DNA of 32,798 nucleotides from positions 1-32,798 of the forward strand of contig NZ_BOQB01000082.1 in assembly GCF_018332475.1 (NCBI RefSeq), written 5' to 3'. This document shows, in pieces, positions 7,650 to 15,289 of the stretch. The notes beneath the pieces are model-generated. The model was given only the letters and a program-made list of their open reading frames with translations. It had not been told where the DNA came from and did no database searches. Both the position numbers and the translations under genes were made by a program. The stretch comes from Bacillus sanguinis (GTDB taxonomy: Bacteria > Bacillota > Bacilli > Bacillales > Bacillaceae_G). Numbering within the stretch: the stretch's first letter is position 1; each line of letters begins with the position of its first letter.

Positions 7650-8225
7650 GTGAATGTACTGATTGTATACGCTCATCCTAGTCCTTCCAGTTTTAATGCG
7701 GCGATTTTAAAGCATGTGCAAAAAGGATTACAAGAAACTAATCATTTGGTTACGGTACTTGATTTATATAAAGAACAATTTGATCCAGTACTTGTTTTTA
7801 ATAAAGAGAGGAAAAGGCGTGATTTAGTAAATGAAGAAGAAACAGCTCGGTACAGAACGTTAGTGGAAGAAGCGGATATGCTTCTCTTTATATATCCGAT
7901 ATGGTGGTGGGGGATGCCTGCTATTTTAAAAGGATTTATTGATCGTATTTTCGTAGCTGGATTTGCTTATAAATATGAAGGCACCCTGCCGAAAGGCTTA
8001 TTGAAAGGTAAGAAGGCGTGGGTGATTAATACGCTAGATTCACCGTTATGGTACGTTGCACTATTATATCGATCAGCAGATTGGATTATGATGAAGAGAG
8101 GTGTTTTACGTTTTTGCGGCATTCGGGATATAAAACGGTCAGTTTTTCAATCTGTGAAAACGAGTAAACGAGAGAAGCGGGAAAAGTGGTTATTACAAAT
8201 AGAAGAAAAGGCTCGTACGTTATGA
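7650..8225 (+). CDS. NAD(P)H-dependent flavodoxin-fold oxidoreductase (quinone reductase family)
   Basis: 191 residues. The GTG at 7650 lies 10 bases after GAGGGAG. The N-terminus MNVLIVYAHPSPSSFNAA is the FMN phosphate-binding loop of the flavodoxin-2/KefF/MdaB family. YPIWWWGMPAILKGFIDRIF is the family's second signature, around the flavin. The fold binds FMN or FAD and reduces quinones or similar electrophiles with NAD(P)H in the cytoplasm. Its stop codon overlaps the start of the next gene, so the two are translationally coupled. The exact substrate cannot be read from sequence. Confidence 0.88.
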   Translation: MNVLIVYAHPSPSSFNAAILKHVQKGLQETNHLVTVLDLYKEQFDPVLVFNKERKRRDLVNEEETARYRTLVEEADMLLFIYPIWWWGMPAILKGFIDRIFVAGFAYKYEGTLPKGLLKGKKAWVINTLDSPLWYVALLYRSADWIMMKRGVLRFCGIRDIKRSVFQSVKTSKREKREKWLLQIEEKARTL

Positions 8226-8575
8226 ATGAAATCGATCGTATTATAAACTGTTGTGGGTATGATAACGAACTTTTGCGAACGTACATTACATGTTTACTTC
8301 AATTGAAAACATGTAGCGAAACGTTTGGGAAAATTCAAATACAATTAAGAAATGACTACTTAATAAGAGGAATTTGTGAAAGAGAAGTGGATGAGATAGT
8401 AAGAGGAAGTAAAGAATATGATACATATTTTCTTCCTAAAGCATTACAGTGGAATTTCTTGAGGGAAAATCCACATTTAATCGAAAAAGTATGTGAAGAC
8501 TTTTTTACATTTGAGGCATTACATCTTACAGAGATAGAGTGGAAGACCATAATAAATTGCATGGGAAATAAATGA
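8222..8575 (+). CDS. Hypothetical protein coupled to the reductase (117 aa)
   Basis: The ATG at 8222 overlaps the TGA of the oxidoreductase as ATGA, a classical coupled junction; an upstream GTG at 8186 would run deep into the previous gene and is not favoured. The protein is soluble and mostly helical, with several cysteines (NCCGYDNE, TCLLQLKTCSE) and many aromatic residues. I do not recognise a family. Coupling suggests a partner of the oxidoreductase, perhaps regulatory. Confidence 0.7.
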   Translation: MNEIDRIINCCGYDNELLRTYITCLLQLKTCSETFGKIQIQLRNDYLIRGICEREVDEIVRGSKEYDTYFLPKALQWNFLRENPHLIEKVCEDFFTFEALHLTEIEWKTIINCMGNK

Positions 8576-8587
8576 TTTATTATGTAA

Positions 8588-8614
8588 AAAAGCTAGTATA
8601 AAACTAGCTTTTCG
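8588..8614. terminator. Shared terminator between converging genes
   Basis: AAAAGCTAG (8588-8596) pairs perfectly with CTAGCTTTT (8604-8612). It serves the coupled gene pair from the left and the fatty acid transporter gene from the right. Confidence 0.85.
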
Positions 8615-8615
8615 T

Positions 8616-9962
8616 TTAAATAAATAAGAAACATAGACTTATGATAAAACCTGCATATAGTAAGTTCACAACGCAAAATCCCATAATATCACGAGCGCCT
8701 AAACCAGCTATCGCTAATGCCGGTAATGCCCAAAATGGTTGAATTAAATTCGTCCAAGCATCGCCCCATGCAATGGCCATTGCTGTTTTTGCTGCAGGTA
8801 CACCAAGTTCAGCACCAGCTGGAATCATAATAGGTGCTTGCACAGCCCATTGGCCGCCGCCAGATGGAACGAAAATATTAACGATGCCAGCACTTAAAAA
8901 AGTAAAGAGAGGGAAAGTCGTTTCGTTTGAAATGCTAATAAAGAAATTCGAAATAGCTCCTCCAAGTGAAAGTCCTTCACTATTTGCTCCAATCATCATC
9001 CCCATAATTCCTGCGTAAAACGGAAATTGAAGTAAAATACCAGAAGCACTTTTCGTAGAGTCTGAAAAAGCGCGAATATATTGAATCGGAGTACGGTGAA
9101 AAATAAGTCCAGCAATTAATAACATAAAAATCACGATATCGAGAGTAAGGTTAAAGCCTTTCGTATAAAAGTAATTGAAAATATAAATGAGACCTAACAA
9201 TCCAACGCAAAGTGTAATAATAATGCTATTTTCCATTTTTTCAGCGAACGTATTTCTCTCGACCTCTTGAGCGGCAGCTTCTTCGTGGAATACGCTAGGA
9301 TCTACTGTAATCGTATGTTTTTCATCCGGATGCATCGCTTTATTAATGAGAGGCATCGTAACTAAAAAGATAATAACTGGAACGAGAGCGTATGGCGAGA
9401 ATAGTGTTTCTGTTATTGGAATAGCTTCTTTAATACTGCCAGCTGTCGTTTTAATTAACGTTTCACCGCCAGTTGCTAACGTAAGAGGAATAGAAGCAGA
9501 AAGCCCCGCATGCCAAATGAGAAATCCAGAGTAAGAAGAGGCGATGGCTAGTCTATAATCCAATCCTTCGAGCTGCCTTGCCACTTCTTTTGCATATAAA
9601 ACAGATACAACAATACCAAATCCCCAGTTTATGTATGCCCCTAGTAAACTTACAATTGAAATGGCAATAATACCTTGTCCAGTCGTTTTCGGTAGTTTTG
9701 CAGCTTTCGTTAATCCTTTTTTAATAAGAGGAGCGTTTGCTAAAGCAGATCCTGTCACGAGTACAAGTGCCATTTGCATAGAAAAAGCGAGAAGCCCCCA
9801 AATGCCATTACCCCAGTGATTAATCATTTCCACGGGTGTTTGGTGCGTTGCAAACATGCCGAAGAAAATAACAAAAACAGTTAATAAACATGATAAAATA
9901 AACGGTTCTGGCAAGAAACGTTGCACTAAGGCGACGCAACCATTAGTAAAAGAACGAAACAA
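8616..9962 (-). CDS. atoE: Short-chain fatty acid transporter, AtoE family
   Basis: 448 residues with about twelve membrane segments. It shows AtoE-family signatures such as RFLPEPFILSCLLT, SYSGFLIWHAGLSASIPLT, FVPSGGGQWAVQAP and AIAWGDAWTNLIQPFWALP. The start is a TTG reading leftward from 9962, 10 bases after AAGGAGG (9973-9979); no ATG lies near that site. The family imports short-chain fatty acids such as acetoacetate or butyrate across the cytoplasmic membrane. No acyl-CoA transferase or thiolase genes are adjacent, so it stands alone here. It is transcribed away from the cereolysin unit. Confidence 0.9.
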   Translation of the reverse strand: MFRSFTNGCVALVQRFLPEPFILSCLLTVFVIFFGMFATHQTPVEMINHWGNGIWGLLAFSMQMALVLVTGSALANAPLIKKGLTKAAKLPKTTGQGIIAISIVSLLGAYINWGFGIVVSVLYAKEVARQLEGLDYRLAIASSYSGFLIWHAGLSASIPLTLATGGETLIKTTAGSIKEAIPITETLFSPYALVPVIIFLVTMPLINKAMHPDEKHTITVDPSVFHEEAAAQEVERNTFAEKMENSIIITLCVGLLGLIYIFNYFYTKGFNLTLDIVIFMLLIAGLIFHRTPIQYIRAFSDSTKSASGILLQFPFYAGIMGMMIGANSEGLSLGGAISNFFISISNETTFPLFTFLSAGIVNIFVPSGGGQWAVQAPIMIPAGAELGVPAAKTAMAIAWGDAWTNLIQPFWALPALAIAGLGARDIMGFCVVNLLYAGFIISLCFLFI

Positions 9963-10124
9963 AATAGATCAACCTCCTTATGTATGTTTATTACAATTAT
10001 TCGAGGTTGATTTTTGAATCCCCTTTTAAAAATAGAAAATTCAGATATTTTTAGAGGGATTGAAATATGTTCAAGAAGAGTAGTAGCATTATCACCCTGA
10101 CAGAAAAAGTTGCTTTTTACCTAA

Positions 10125-10140
10125 TATGAAATATTGCATA
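10125..10140. promoter_or_regulatory. PlcR box
   Basis: TATGAAATATTGCATA fits the PlcR consensus TATGnAnnnnTnCATA at every fixed position. It lies 10 bases upstream of a good -35 element, as in other genes activated by PlcR with its signalling peptide PapR. The target is the peptide/cereolysin unit downstream; the divergent atoE is farther away. Confidence 0.9.
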
Positions 10141-10150
10141 TAAAAATGAA

Positions 10151-10179
10151 TTGATGCAAATGTAAAAGCTTATTATAAT
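10151..10179 (+). promoter_or_regulatory. Promoter of the peptide/cereolysin O unit
   Basis: -35 TTGATG (10151-10156) and -10 TATAAT (10174-10179) with 17-base spacing. The transcript would start near 10186, about 45 bases before the 26-codon ORF. Confidence 0.8.
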
Positions 10180-10230
10180 GAAAGCATAAATATACAACAC
10201 ATCTTAATACAGCAAAGAGGAGGAAGTAAT

Positions 10231-10311
10231 ATGGAAATCGCAATGGCAGTTTTAAAATTTTTAGGTGGAGTAATTCCTTTAGTTCAAGAACTTTTAAAAG
10301 CGTTTATGTAA
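10231..10311 (+). CDS. 26-residue amphipathic peptide in the cereolysin O leader
   Basis: A short complete ORF follows a very strong ribosome site, AGAGGAGGAAG (10216-10226), five bases before the ATG. It begins MEIAMAVLKF and ends LVQELLKAFM, with GG at residues 12-13 and a proline at 16. It has two glutamates and two lysines among hydrophobic residues, so it can form a short helix-hinge-helix amphipathic peptide with no signal sequence. This format resembles phenol-soluble modulins and delta-toxin of staphylococci, or leaderless membrane-active peptides. It is the first gene after the PlcR-controlled promoter and precedes the cytolysin gene by 58 bases. A role as a co-expressed membrane-active peptide, or a translational leader, is inference. 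Confidence 0.65.
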   Translation: MEIAMAVLKFLGGVIPLVQELLKAFM

Positions 10312-10369
10312 GTTTATTCGTTAGCTATTATGTATCCATCATTATTATATCTTACTAAAAAAGAATGGG

Positions 10370-11908
10370 GTGATTTTTCTGAACATTAAGAAAAATACCA
10401 AGAGAAGAAAGTTCCTTGCATGTTTATTAGTTAGTCTATGCACTCTTAATTATTCATCTATTTCTTTCGCAGAAACACAAGCCGGTCATGCAAATGATAT
10501 AACTAAAAATGCTAGTAGTATTGATACTGGTATAGGAAATCTTACATATAATAATCAAGAGGTTTTAGCTGTAAATGGTGATAAAGTAGAGAGTTTTGTT
10601 CCGAAAGAAAGTATTAATTCAAATGGTAAATTTGTAGTAGTGGAACGTGAGAAAAAATCACTTACAACGTCACCAGTCGATATTTCGATTATTGATTCTG
10701 TAGTGAATCGTACGTATCCAGGTGCTGTACAACTTGCCAATAAAGCTTTTGCAGACAATCAACCGAGTTTATTAGTGGCTAAGAGAAAGCCTTTGAATAT
10801 TAGTATAGACTTACCTGGTATGAGAAAAGAAAATACAATCACTGTCCAAAATCCGACATATGGTAATGTAGCTGGAGCAGTAGATGATTTAGTATCTACT
10901 TGGAATGAAAAGTATTCTACAACACATACGTTACCGGCAAGAATGCAGTATACAGAATCTATGGTTTATAGTAAATCACAAATTGCAAGTGCTCTTAATG
11001 TTAATGCTAAATATCTTGATAACAGTCTAAACATTGATTTTAATGCGGTTGCAAATGGAGAGAAAAAAGTGATGGTGGCGGCATATAAGCAAATATTCTA
11101 TACCGTAAGTGCTGAACTACCTAACAATCCATCCGATCTATTTGATAATAGTGTTACTTTTGATGAGCTAATTCGTAAAGGAGTAAGTAATTCAGCTCCA
11201 CCTGTTATGGTCTCAAATGTAGCTTATGGTAGAACGGTTTATGTAAAATTAGAAACAACATCTAAGAGTAAAGATGTACAAGCTGCTTTTAAAGCTTTAC
11301 TTAAGAATAACAGCGTCGAAACGAGTGGACAGTACAAAGATATTTTTGAAGAAAGTACCTTTACTGCTGTCGTATTAGGCGGAGATGCGAAAGAGCATAA
11401 CAAGGTTGTTACAAAAGATTTCAATGAAATCCGAAATATCATTAAAGATAATGCTGAATTAAGTTTTAAAAATCCAGCATACCCAATTTCATATACAAGC
11501 ACTTTCTTAAAAGATAATGCAACTGCTGCTGTTCATAACAATACAGATTATATCGAGACGACAACTACAGAATATTCAAGTGCTAAAATGACACTTGATC
11601 ATTACGGTGCTTACGTTGCTCAATTTGATGTATCTTGGGATGAATTCACATTTGATCAAAATGGGAAAGAAATATTAACACATAAAACATGGGAAGGAAG
11701 CGGCAGAGACAAAACGGCTCATTACTCTACAGTTATACCACTTCCTCCGAATTCAAAAAATATAAAAATCGTAGCAAGAGAATGTACAGGTCTTGCATGG
11801 GAATGGTGGAGAACCATTATTAATGAACAAAATGTTCCACTAACAAATGAAATAAAGGTTTCAATTGGAGGAACAACATTATACCCAACTGCTACTATTA
11901 GTCATTAG
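10370..11908 (+). CDS. clo: Cereolysin O / anthrolysin O-type cholesterol-dependent cytolysin
   Basis: 512 residues, the usual length for anthrolysin/cereolysin O. A signal peptide ([13 protein letters not shown], hydrophobic core, SFA then ETQ) directs Sec export. The undecapeptide [11 protein letters not shown] (residues 471-481) is the defining motif, with the single thiol cysteine behind 'thiol-activated' behaviour. Threonine and leucine of the cholesterol-recognition loop lie in the C-terminal part, [14 protein letters not shown]-like. The secreted monomer binds cholesterol in host membranes and assembles into large beta-barrel pores. Expression should follow PlcR through the box at 10125. 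The GTG start at 10370 has only a poor ribosome site; GGGGTGA (10367-10373) is better placed for the in-frame CTG at 10379. Confidence 0.97.
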   Translation: MIFLNIKKNTKRRKFLACLLVSLCTLNYSSISFAETQAGHANDITKNASSIDTGIGNLTYNNQEVLAVNGDKVESFVPKESINSNGKFVVVEREKKSLTTSPVDISIIDSVVNRTYPGAVQLANKAFADNQPSLLVAKRKPLNISIDLPGMRKENTITVQNPTYGNVAGAVDDLVSTWNEKYSTTHTLPARMQYTESMVYSKSQIASALNVNAKYLDNSLNIDFNAVANGEKKVMVAAYKQIFYTVSAELPNNPSDLFDNSVTFDELIRKGVSNSAPPVMVSNVAYGRTVYVKLETTSKSKDVQAAFKALLKNNSVETSGQYKDIFEESTFTAVVLGGDAKEHNKVVTKDFNEIRNIIKDNAELSFKNPAYPISYTSTFLKDNATAAVHNNTDYIETTTTEYSSAKMTLDHYGAYVAQFDVSWDEFTFDQNGKEILTHKTWEGSGRDKTAHYSTVIPLPPNSKNIKIVARECTGLAWEWWRTIINEQNVPLTNEIKVSIGGTTLYPTATISH

Positions 11909-11916
11909 GTTGGAGT

Positions 11917-11946
11917 AAAGCGCCCTGGTTATAGGGCGCTTTTTTA
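11917..11946 (+). terminator. Terminator of the cereolysin unit
   Basis: AAAGCGCCCT (11917-11926) pairs perfectly with AGGGCGCTTT (11933-11942) over a six-base loop, with a T run. Confidence 0.95.
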
Positions 11947-12272
11947 ATTAGGTGAAAGTAGATCGGGGTTTCTCCCCAGCAAATTTATATTTTACTCTAA
12001 TAGTCTATGAAATTTAGTTAATTAAATGTAAAGTTTATAAAGTGTTTGGAGAGAGTGTAGATCGTCGTATAAGACTAACATGAGAAAAGAATTCATGTAA
12101 TATAGATAGCAGCTTTAAGCGCATTCGAATTCTAGATTCTAAAACATTTCAGCTTCAAGTTCAGTTTTTTCGCCAACCATAAAGCAGAAATCAAAATAAT
12201 TTTCGACATGAAGATAGCCGATGTTTCCTATGGTAAGGAAGCATCGGCTTGTATTATGTATGTTGAGTTAGT
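11947..12272. other. Intergenic region without a recognisable gene
   Basis: About 325 bases with no convincing ORF on either strand. It holds a small GGGG-TTTCT-CCCC hairpin at 11965-11977 and a longer stem at 12216-12249. The stem pairs AGCCGATG with CATCGGCT, extended inward by TTCC/GGAA, just downstream of the minus-strand regulator stop. The second stem lacks a T run on either strand, so it may be a transcript 3' end stabiliser rather than a terminator. Confidence 0.5.
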
Positions 12273-12818
12273 TTACGTTTCTGGAATAATTGTAATAGCG
12301 ATGGTCCGAACCGGAGCCTCTATTTCGTTATTTTTACTTTGGCTATTGTAGTATTTAATCATTAATTCGTTAAGTTCGTTTTGAAACTTTCCAAAGTGTT
12401 CCTCATCTAGCTTTAATTCTACTACAGAGAAAGTAGCACTATCTTCTTGACTGTTTTGTTCCTCTAATTTCTTAAGGTAACTTTGATATTGTGTCATAAG
12501 TGATAATTGATAATAGGAAATGTAGTTTAACTTTTCATCATCAGATAATCCTTTCCATTCACTTCCTTTAATTTTTGCATCTTCTTCATTGATTGCGTAA
12601 TATTTTTCAGAAACAGATTTTACCTTTTTTTCTTTAATTACATGGACGATACCAGAATCAACCATAGTTTGTAGCTGTCTATATAGTGTTGCTTGTGGTA
12701 CATTTTTAATGATTTTTACCATTTCTAATGGTGTTAGCCCATCTTCCTTATTTCTCATTAACACTTGGCAAATTTTCATTCTTACTGGATGCATTAAAAT
12801 TTCAACTTTATTACTCAT
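12273..12818 (-). CDS. ArsR-like winged-helix transcriptional regulator (181 aa)
   Basis: The ATG reading leftward from 12818 follows AAGGTGAT. Residues 1-80 form a winged helix (LMHPVRMKICQVLMRN, LTPLEMVKIIKNVPQATLYRQLQTMVDSGIVHVI) of the HTH_20/ArsR-like type. The recognition helix falls in QATLYRQLQTMV. The remaining 100 residues are helical and charged and probably mediate dimerisation or sensing; the classic ArsR metal-binding CxC is absent. It is divergent from the PLDc_N/ABC operon. The two 22-bp dyads between them are the likely operators, making it an autoregulator and controller of the transporter. Confidence 0.85.
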   Translation of the reverse strand: MSNKVEILMHPVRMKICQVLMRNKEDGLTPLEMVKIIKNVPQATLYRQLQTMVDSGIVHVIKEKKVKSVSEKYYAINEEDAKIKGSEWKGLSDDEKLNYISYYQLSLMTQYQSYLKKLEEQNSQEDSATFSVVELKLDEEHFGKFQNELNELMIKYYNSQSKNNEIEAPVRTIAITIIPET

Positions 12819-12845
12819 TATATCACCTTATGTATTGTTTTTTTA

Positions 12846-12867
12846 TTCTCATTATAAATAATGAGAA
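12846..12867. promoter_or_regulatory. Operator-like 22-bp perfect dyad, regulator-proximal
   Basis: TTCTCATTAT and ATAATGAGAA are perfect inverted repeats around a two-base centre (AA). It is 28 bases upstream of the regulator start. Confidence 0.7.
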
Positions 12868-12895
12868 TAATGATTGCAATCCATCCATTTTTATT

Positions 12896-12917
12896 TTATC
12901 ATTATCAATAATGATAA
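12896..12917. promoter_or_regulatory. Operator-like 22-bp perfect dyad, operon-proximal
   Basis: TTATCATTAT and ATAATGATAA are perfect inverted repeats around CA. It is 24 bases upstream of the PLDc_N gene start, and its centre is exactly 50 bp from the centre of the other dyad. The half-sites differ from those of the other dyad at one base. Confidence 0.7.
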
Positions 12918-12941
12918 TGAGATTTGAAAGGAGTGATGACA

Positions 12942-13181
12942 ATGAAAATACATTATGGATTGAATGATCTTAAAGACATTGATATTATGGCTTTTCTACC
13001 CATTATATTGCCAGTTATTGCAGTGGGGGCACTTTTAGTTTTTATAGCATTCATTGATTTATATCGACATAGGAAAACAAGAAAAAATGTACTTGTATGG
13101 ACGTTCATTATTCTTTTCGTTAATATATTGGGACCTATCTTGTACTTTGTTATAGGGAGAAAGGAAAGTGAGAAATTATGA
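12942..13181 (+). CDS. PLDc_N-domain small membrane protein (YxlE-like)
   Basis: The ATG at 12942 follows AAAGGAG (12927-12933); the earlier TTG/ATG options overlap that site. The 79-residue product has two membrane segments, the second ending in GPILYFVIGR, typical of the phospholipase-D N-terminal (PLDc_N) membrane module without any catalytic domain. In Bacillus subtilis a like-sized PLDc_N protein (YxlE) precedes an ABC ATPase and permease (YxlF, YxlG), the same order as here. The stop overlaps the ATPase start as ATGA. It is probably a membrane accessory of the transporter. Confidence 0.82.
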   Translation: MKIHYGLNDLKDIDIMAFLPIILPVIAVGALLVFIAFIDLYRHRKTRKNVLVWTFIILFVNILGPILYFVIGRKESEKL

Positions 13182-14083
13182 AATTAGAGATTAAAAATGT
13201 AACAAAATCATTTAAAGGAAAAATTGCTGTCAATAATTTCTCGATGGAACTGCAAGCGGGGGAATGCGTCGGATTAATTGGACCAAACGGAGCAGGGAAA
13301 TCTACATTAATAAAAGTAATTTCGGATATTATTCATCCAACTGCTGGTGAAGTTTTATTGAATGGGATAAAAATATCAAAAATGAAAAGTGAAATTGGTT
13401 ATTTACCGCAATATCCTAATTTTTTTCATTGGATGACAGCGAGAGAAACGCTTACGTTTATGGGCCAACTTTCGGGATTGAAAAAAGAAGAAGTGTCAAA
13501 GTCGATTCCAAAGATTTTGGAGAAAGTTGGATTAAGTGGAGAAGAAGGTTCAAAGGTGAGTACCTTTTCTGGAGGAATGAAACAAAGACTCGGTATTGCA
13601 CAAGCATTACTGCATAAACCGGCGCTTATTGTCATGGATGAACCAGTATCCGCATTAGATCCAATCGGTAGAAGGGAAGTATTAAATCTCATTGAAGAAA
13701 TAAAAAAAGATACGACCATTTTATTATCAACCCATATATTAAGTGATGCAGAAGAAATCTGTGAACGATTTGTCATGATTAAAGATGGAACAAAGATAGA
13801 AGATACAACAATTACTGAGCTTTTACACCGCAATAGCGAAAATAAATTAATCATTGAAATAACAACTAAAGACCGAAAGTGGATTGAAGTTGTAAAAAAA
13901 TTACCGTATGTGAAGAGCGTAGAAGTAATTGGGCTTAAAATCAAAGTGAAGGTTGAAAGTATTGAAATAAACAAAAATATGTTACTGCAAAATGCACTCG
14001 AACATAAAGTGAACATCGTTAAATTTGAAATAAGCAACGATACTTTGGAAGAAATTTTCTTGAAATTGGTGGTGCAAAAATGA
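13178..14083 (+). CDS. ABC transporter ATP-binding protein (YxlF/BcrA-like)
   Basis: 301 residues. Walker A GPNGAGKST (about residue 35), Q-loop LPQYPNFFHW, signature FSGGMKQRLGIAQALLHKP, Walker B LIVMDEPVSALDP and switch STHILSD are all intact. A C-terminal extension of about 90 residues is typical of the DrrA/BcrA-type exporters. It starts and ends in ATGA overlaps with its neighbours, so the three genes form one tightly coupled unit. With the permease it probably exports an antimicrobial or lipid-like compound, or removes it from the membrane; the substrate is unknown. Confidence 0.92.
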   Translation: MKLEIKNVTKSFKGKIAVNNFSMELQAGECVGLIGPNGAGKSTLIKVISDIIHPTAGEVLLNGIKISKMKSEIGYLPQYPNFFHWMTARETLTFMGQLSGLKKEEVSKSIPKILEKVGLSGEEGSKVSTFSGGMKQRLGIAQALLHKPALIVMDEPVSALDPIGRREVLNLIEEIKKDTTILLSTHILSDAEEICERFVMIKDGTKIEDTTITELLHRNSENKLIIEITTKDRKWIEVVKKLPYVKSVEVIGLKIKVKVESIEINKNMLLQNALEHKVNIVKFEISNDTLEEIFLKLVVQK

Positions 14084-14868
14084 GTAACTTACTGGTATTG
14101 ATAAAAAAAGAATGTGTTCAAATGCTACGTGATTTCAAAATCATTTGGCTACCAATTGTTTTTATATTTTTAGGCGCAACACAGCCGATAGTAACTCATT
14201 ATTTACCATCAATTCTAGAAGCGTTAGGTGGAGGACAGGGAATTACCATTGATCCGAGTATGGTAGCACAAAAAGGGGGCGAAGTATTAGCGAGTACTTT
14301 GGGATCTCAGTTTGATCAGCTGGGACTTATGATTCTAGTGATTTCTATGATGGGTGCCATTCAAACAGATAAAGCTAATGGTATGTTGGCTTTTATTTTG
14401 ACAAGGCCGGTTACTGTTACTTCATATGTAGGTGGGAAAATAGTGTCAAACTATTTACTGGTAGCTTGTAGTGTAACAATTGGATACGTTACTTCTTATC
14501 TATATATAAATTATCTTTTTACTGCTGTTCCATTCGTGCACCTACTTACTGGATTACTATTTTATTTAATTTGGGTTCTTTTTATCGTATCTTTCACAAC
14601 GATGATAAGTGCTATTTTTCACAGTCAAGGTATTATTGCATTAATTTCAATTGTTTTCCTGTTAGCCTGTAGAGTAATCATCGGTTTGAATCCAATAATG
14701 GATCAGCTTAATCCAGCCAGTATGAGTAAGTATGCAATGGAAACGTTAGTCACAGGGGGAGTAAATTTAAACGCAATAATTACAGGATTACTAACTATAG
14801 TTTGGATCTTTTTGACACTCTTCGTAACGTATTATTGGATTGCTAATAAAAAGTTTCATTATGAATAA
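14080..14868 (+). CDS. ABC transporter permease (YxlG/ABC-2 type)
   Basis: 262 residues with six predicted membrane segments and the ABC-2 layout. An N-terminal amphipathic helix (LVLIKKECVQMLRDFKIIWLP) is followed by the first membrane span, an extracellular loop and a block of spans. The motif KANGMLAFILTRPVTVTSYVGGK is characteristic of YxlG-like/ABC-2 permeases. It overlaps the ATPase gene by four bases. It forms the membrane channel of the transporter; the regulator encoded upstream probably induces the set. Confidence 0.88.
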   Translation: MSNLLVLIKKECVQMLRDFKIIWLPIVFIFLGATQPIVTHYLPSILEALGGGQGITIDPSMVAQKGGEVLASTLGSQFDQLGLMILVISMMGAIQTDKANGMLAFILTRPVTVTSYVGGKIVSNYLLVACSVTIGYVTSYLYINYLFTAVPFVHLLTGLLFYLIWVLFIVSFTTMISAIFHSQGIIALISIVFLLACRVIIGLNPIMDQLNPASMSKYAMETLVTGGVNLNAIITGLLTIVWIFLTLFVTYYWIANKKFHYE

Positions 14869-14901
14869 ACATGATGAGGGTAATGGGTTTAAATAAAACA
14901 C

Positions 14902-14955
14902 CCCAACAATAAAAAGCTTCCACTACTGTGGGAGCTTCTCTAACTGAAAGTGTTG
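14902..14955 (-). pseudogene. Relic of a serine-hydrolase 3' end with its terminator
   Basis: Read on the minus strand, this stretch encodes LEKLPQ then TAG, the exact C-terminus of the beta-lactamase-family gene that ends at 15290. The codon differences are synonymous (GAG/GAA, CTC/CTT). The hairpin AAGCTTCCAC (14914-14923) with GTGGGAGCTT (14928-14937) contains the stop codon and is followed on the minus strand by TTTTTATT, a real U tract. Farther upstream the frame is broken by stops. It appears to be the remnant of a second copy of the gene end. Confidence 0.5.
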
Positions 14956-15067
14956 GAATTACTACGAGAACAGTGGTGCCTTATGAATAAGGGACAATAA
15001 AAAAACTTCTGGATGCAAGAGGATTTTTTTATTGGGAATAGTAAGGATGAGGGGAGGTGCATTACAT

Positions 15068-15172
15068 ATGGGAAAAGGTAGAAGTAATAATGCTGGAAAA
15101 AAGCAACCAAATTTTGATGATTCATCTAATTTCGCTAAACAAAGTCAACCGACAGAAAAGAAGAAGAAATAA
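15068..15172 (+). CDS. Tiny basic, glycine/lysine-rich protein (34 aa), spore-protein-like
   Basis: The ATG at 15068 follows the strong site GGGGAGGTG (15052-15060). The product is hydrophilic: it starts MGKGRSNN, has N, Q, S and D in the middle, and ends in four lysines. Size and composition resemble minor small acid-soluble spore proteins of Bacillus, but I cannot place it in a named Ssp family. A strong terminator begins right at its stop codon, which supports a real single-gene transcript. No clear sigma-G type promoter could be read. Confidence 0.6.
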   Translation: MGKGRSNNAGKKQPNFDDSSNFAKQSQPTEKKKK

Positions 15173-15213
15173 AAAAAGGAGCTCTCTTTATCAAGAGAGC
15201 TCCTTTTTTAGAT
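15172..15213 (+). terminator. Long perfect terminator after the 34-codon gene
   Basis: A 17-base arm starting AAAAAAGGAGC (15172-15188) pairs perfectly with 15193-15209 over the loop TATC, ending in a T run. It could work in both directions. Confidence 0.93.
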
Positions 15214-15289
15214 ATATTGATGTTTCAACACAACAGATTGTGTGTTCAATCAAATAGTCATAAATATAAGGTTTAAACTTCTGCTTCCA

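Noticed and set aside
12896-12917. Fur or PerR box reading of the dyad
   Set aside because: The half-sites face the opposite way (TCATTAT-N2-ATAATGA) with a two-base centre, and a twin dyad plus an ArsR-like gene give a better explanation.
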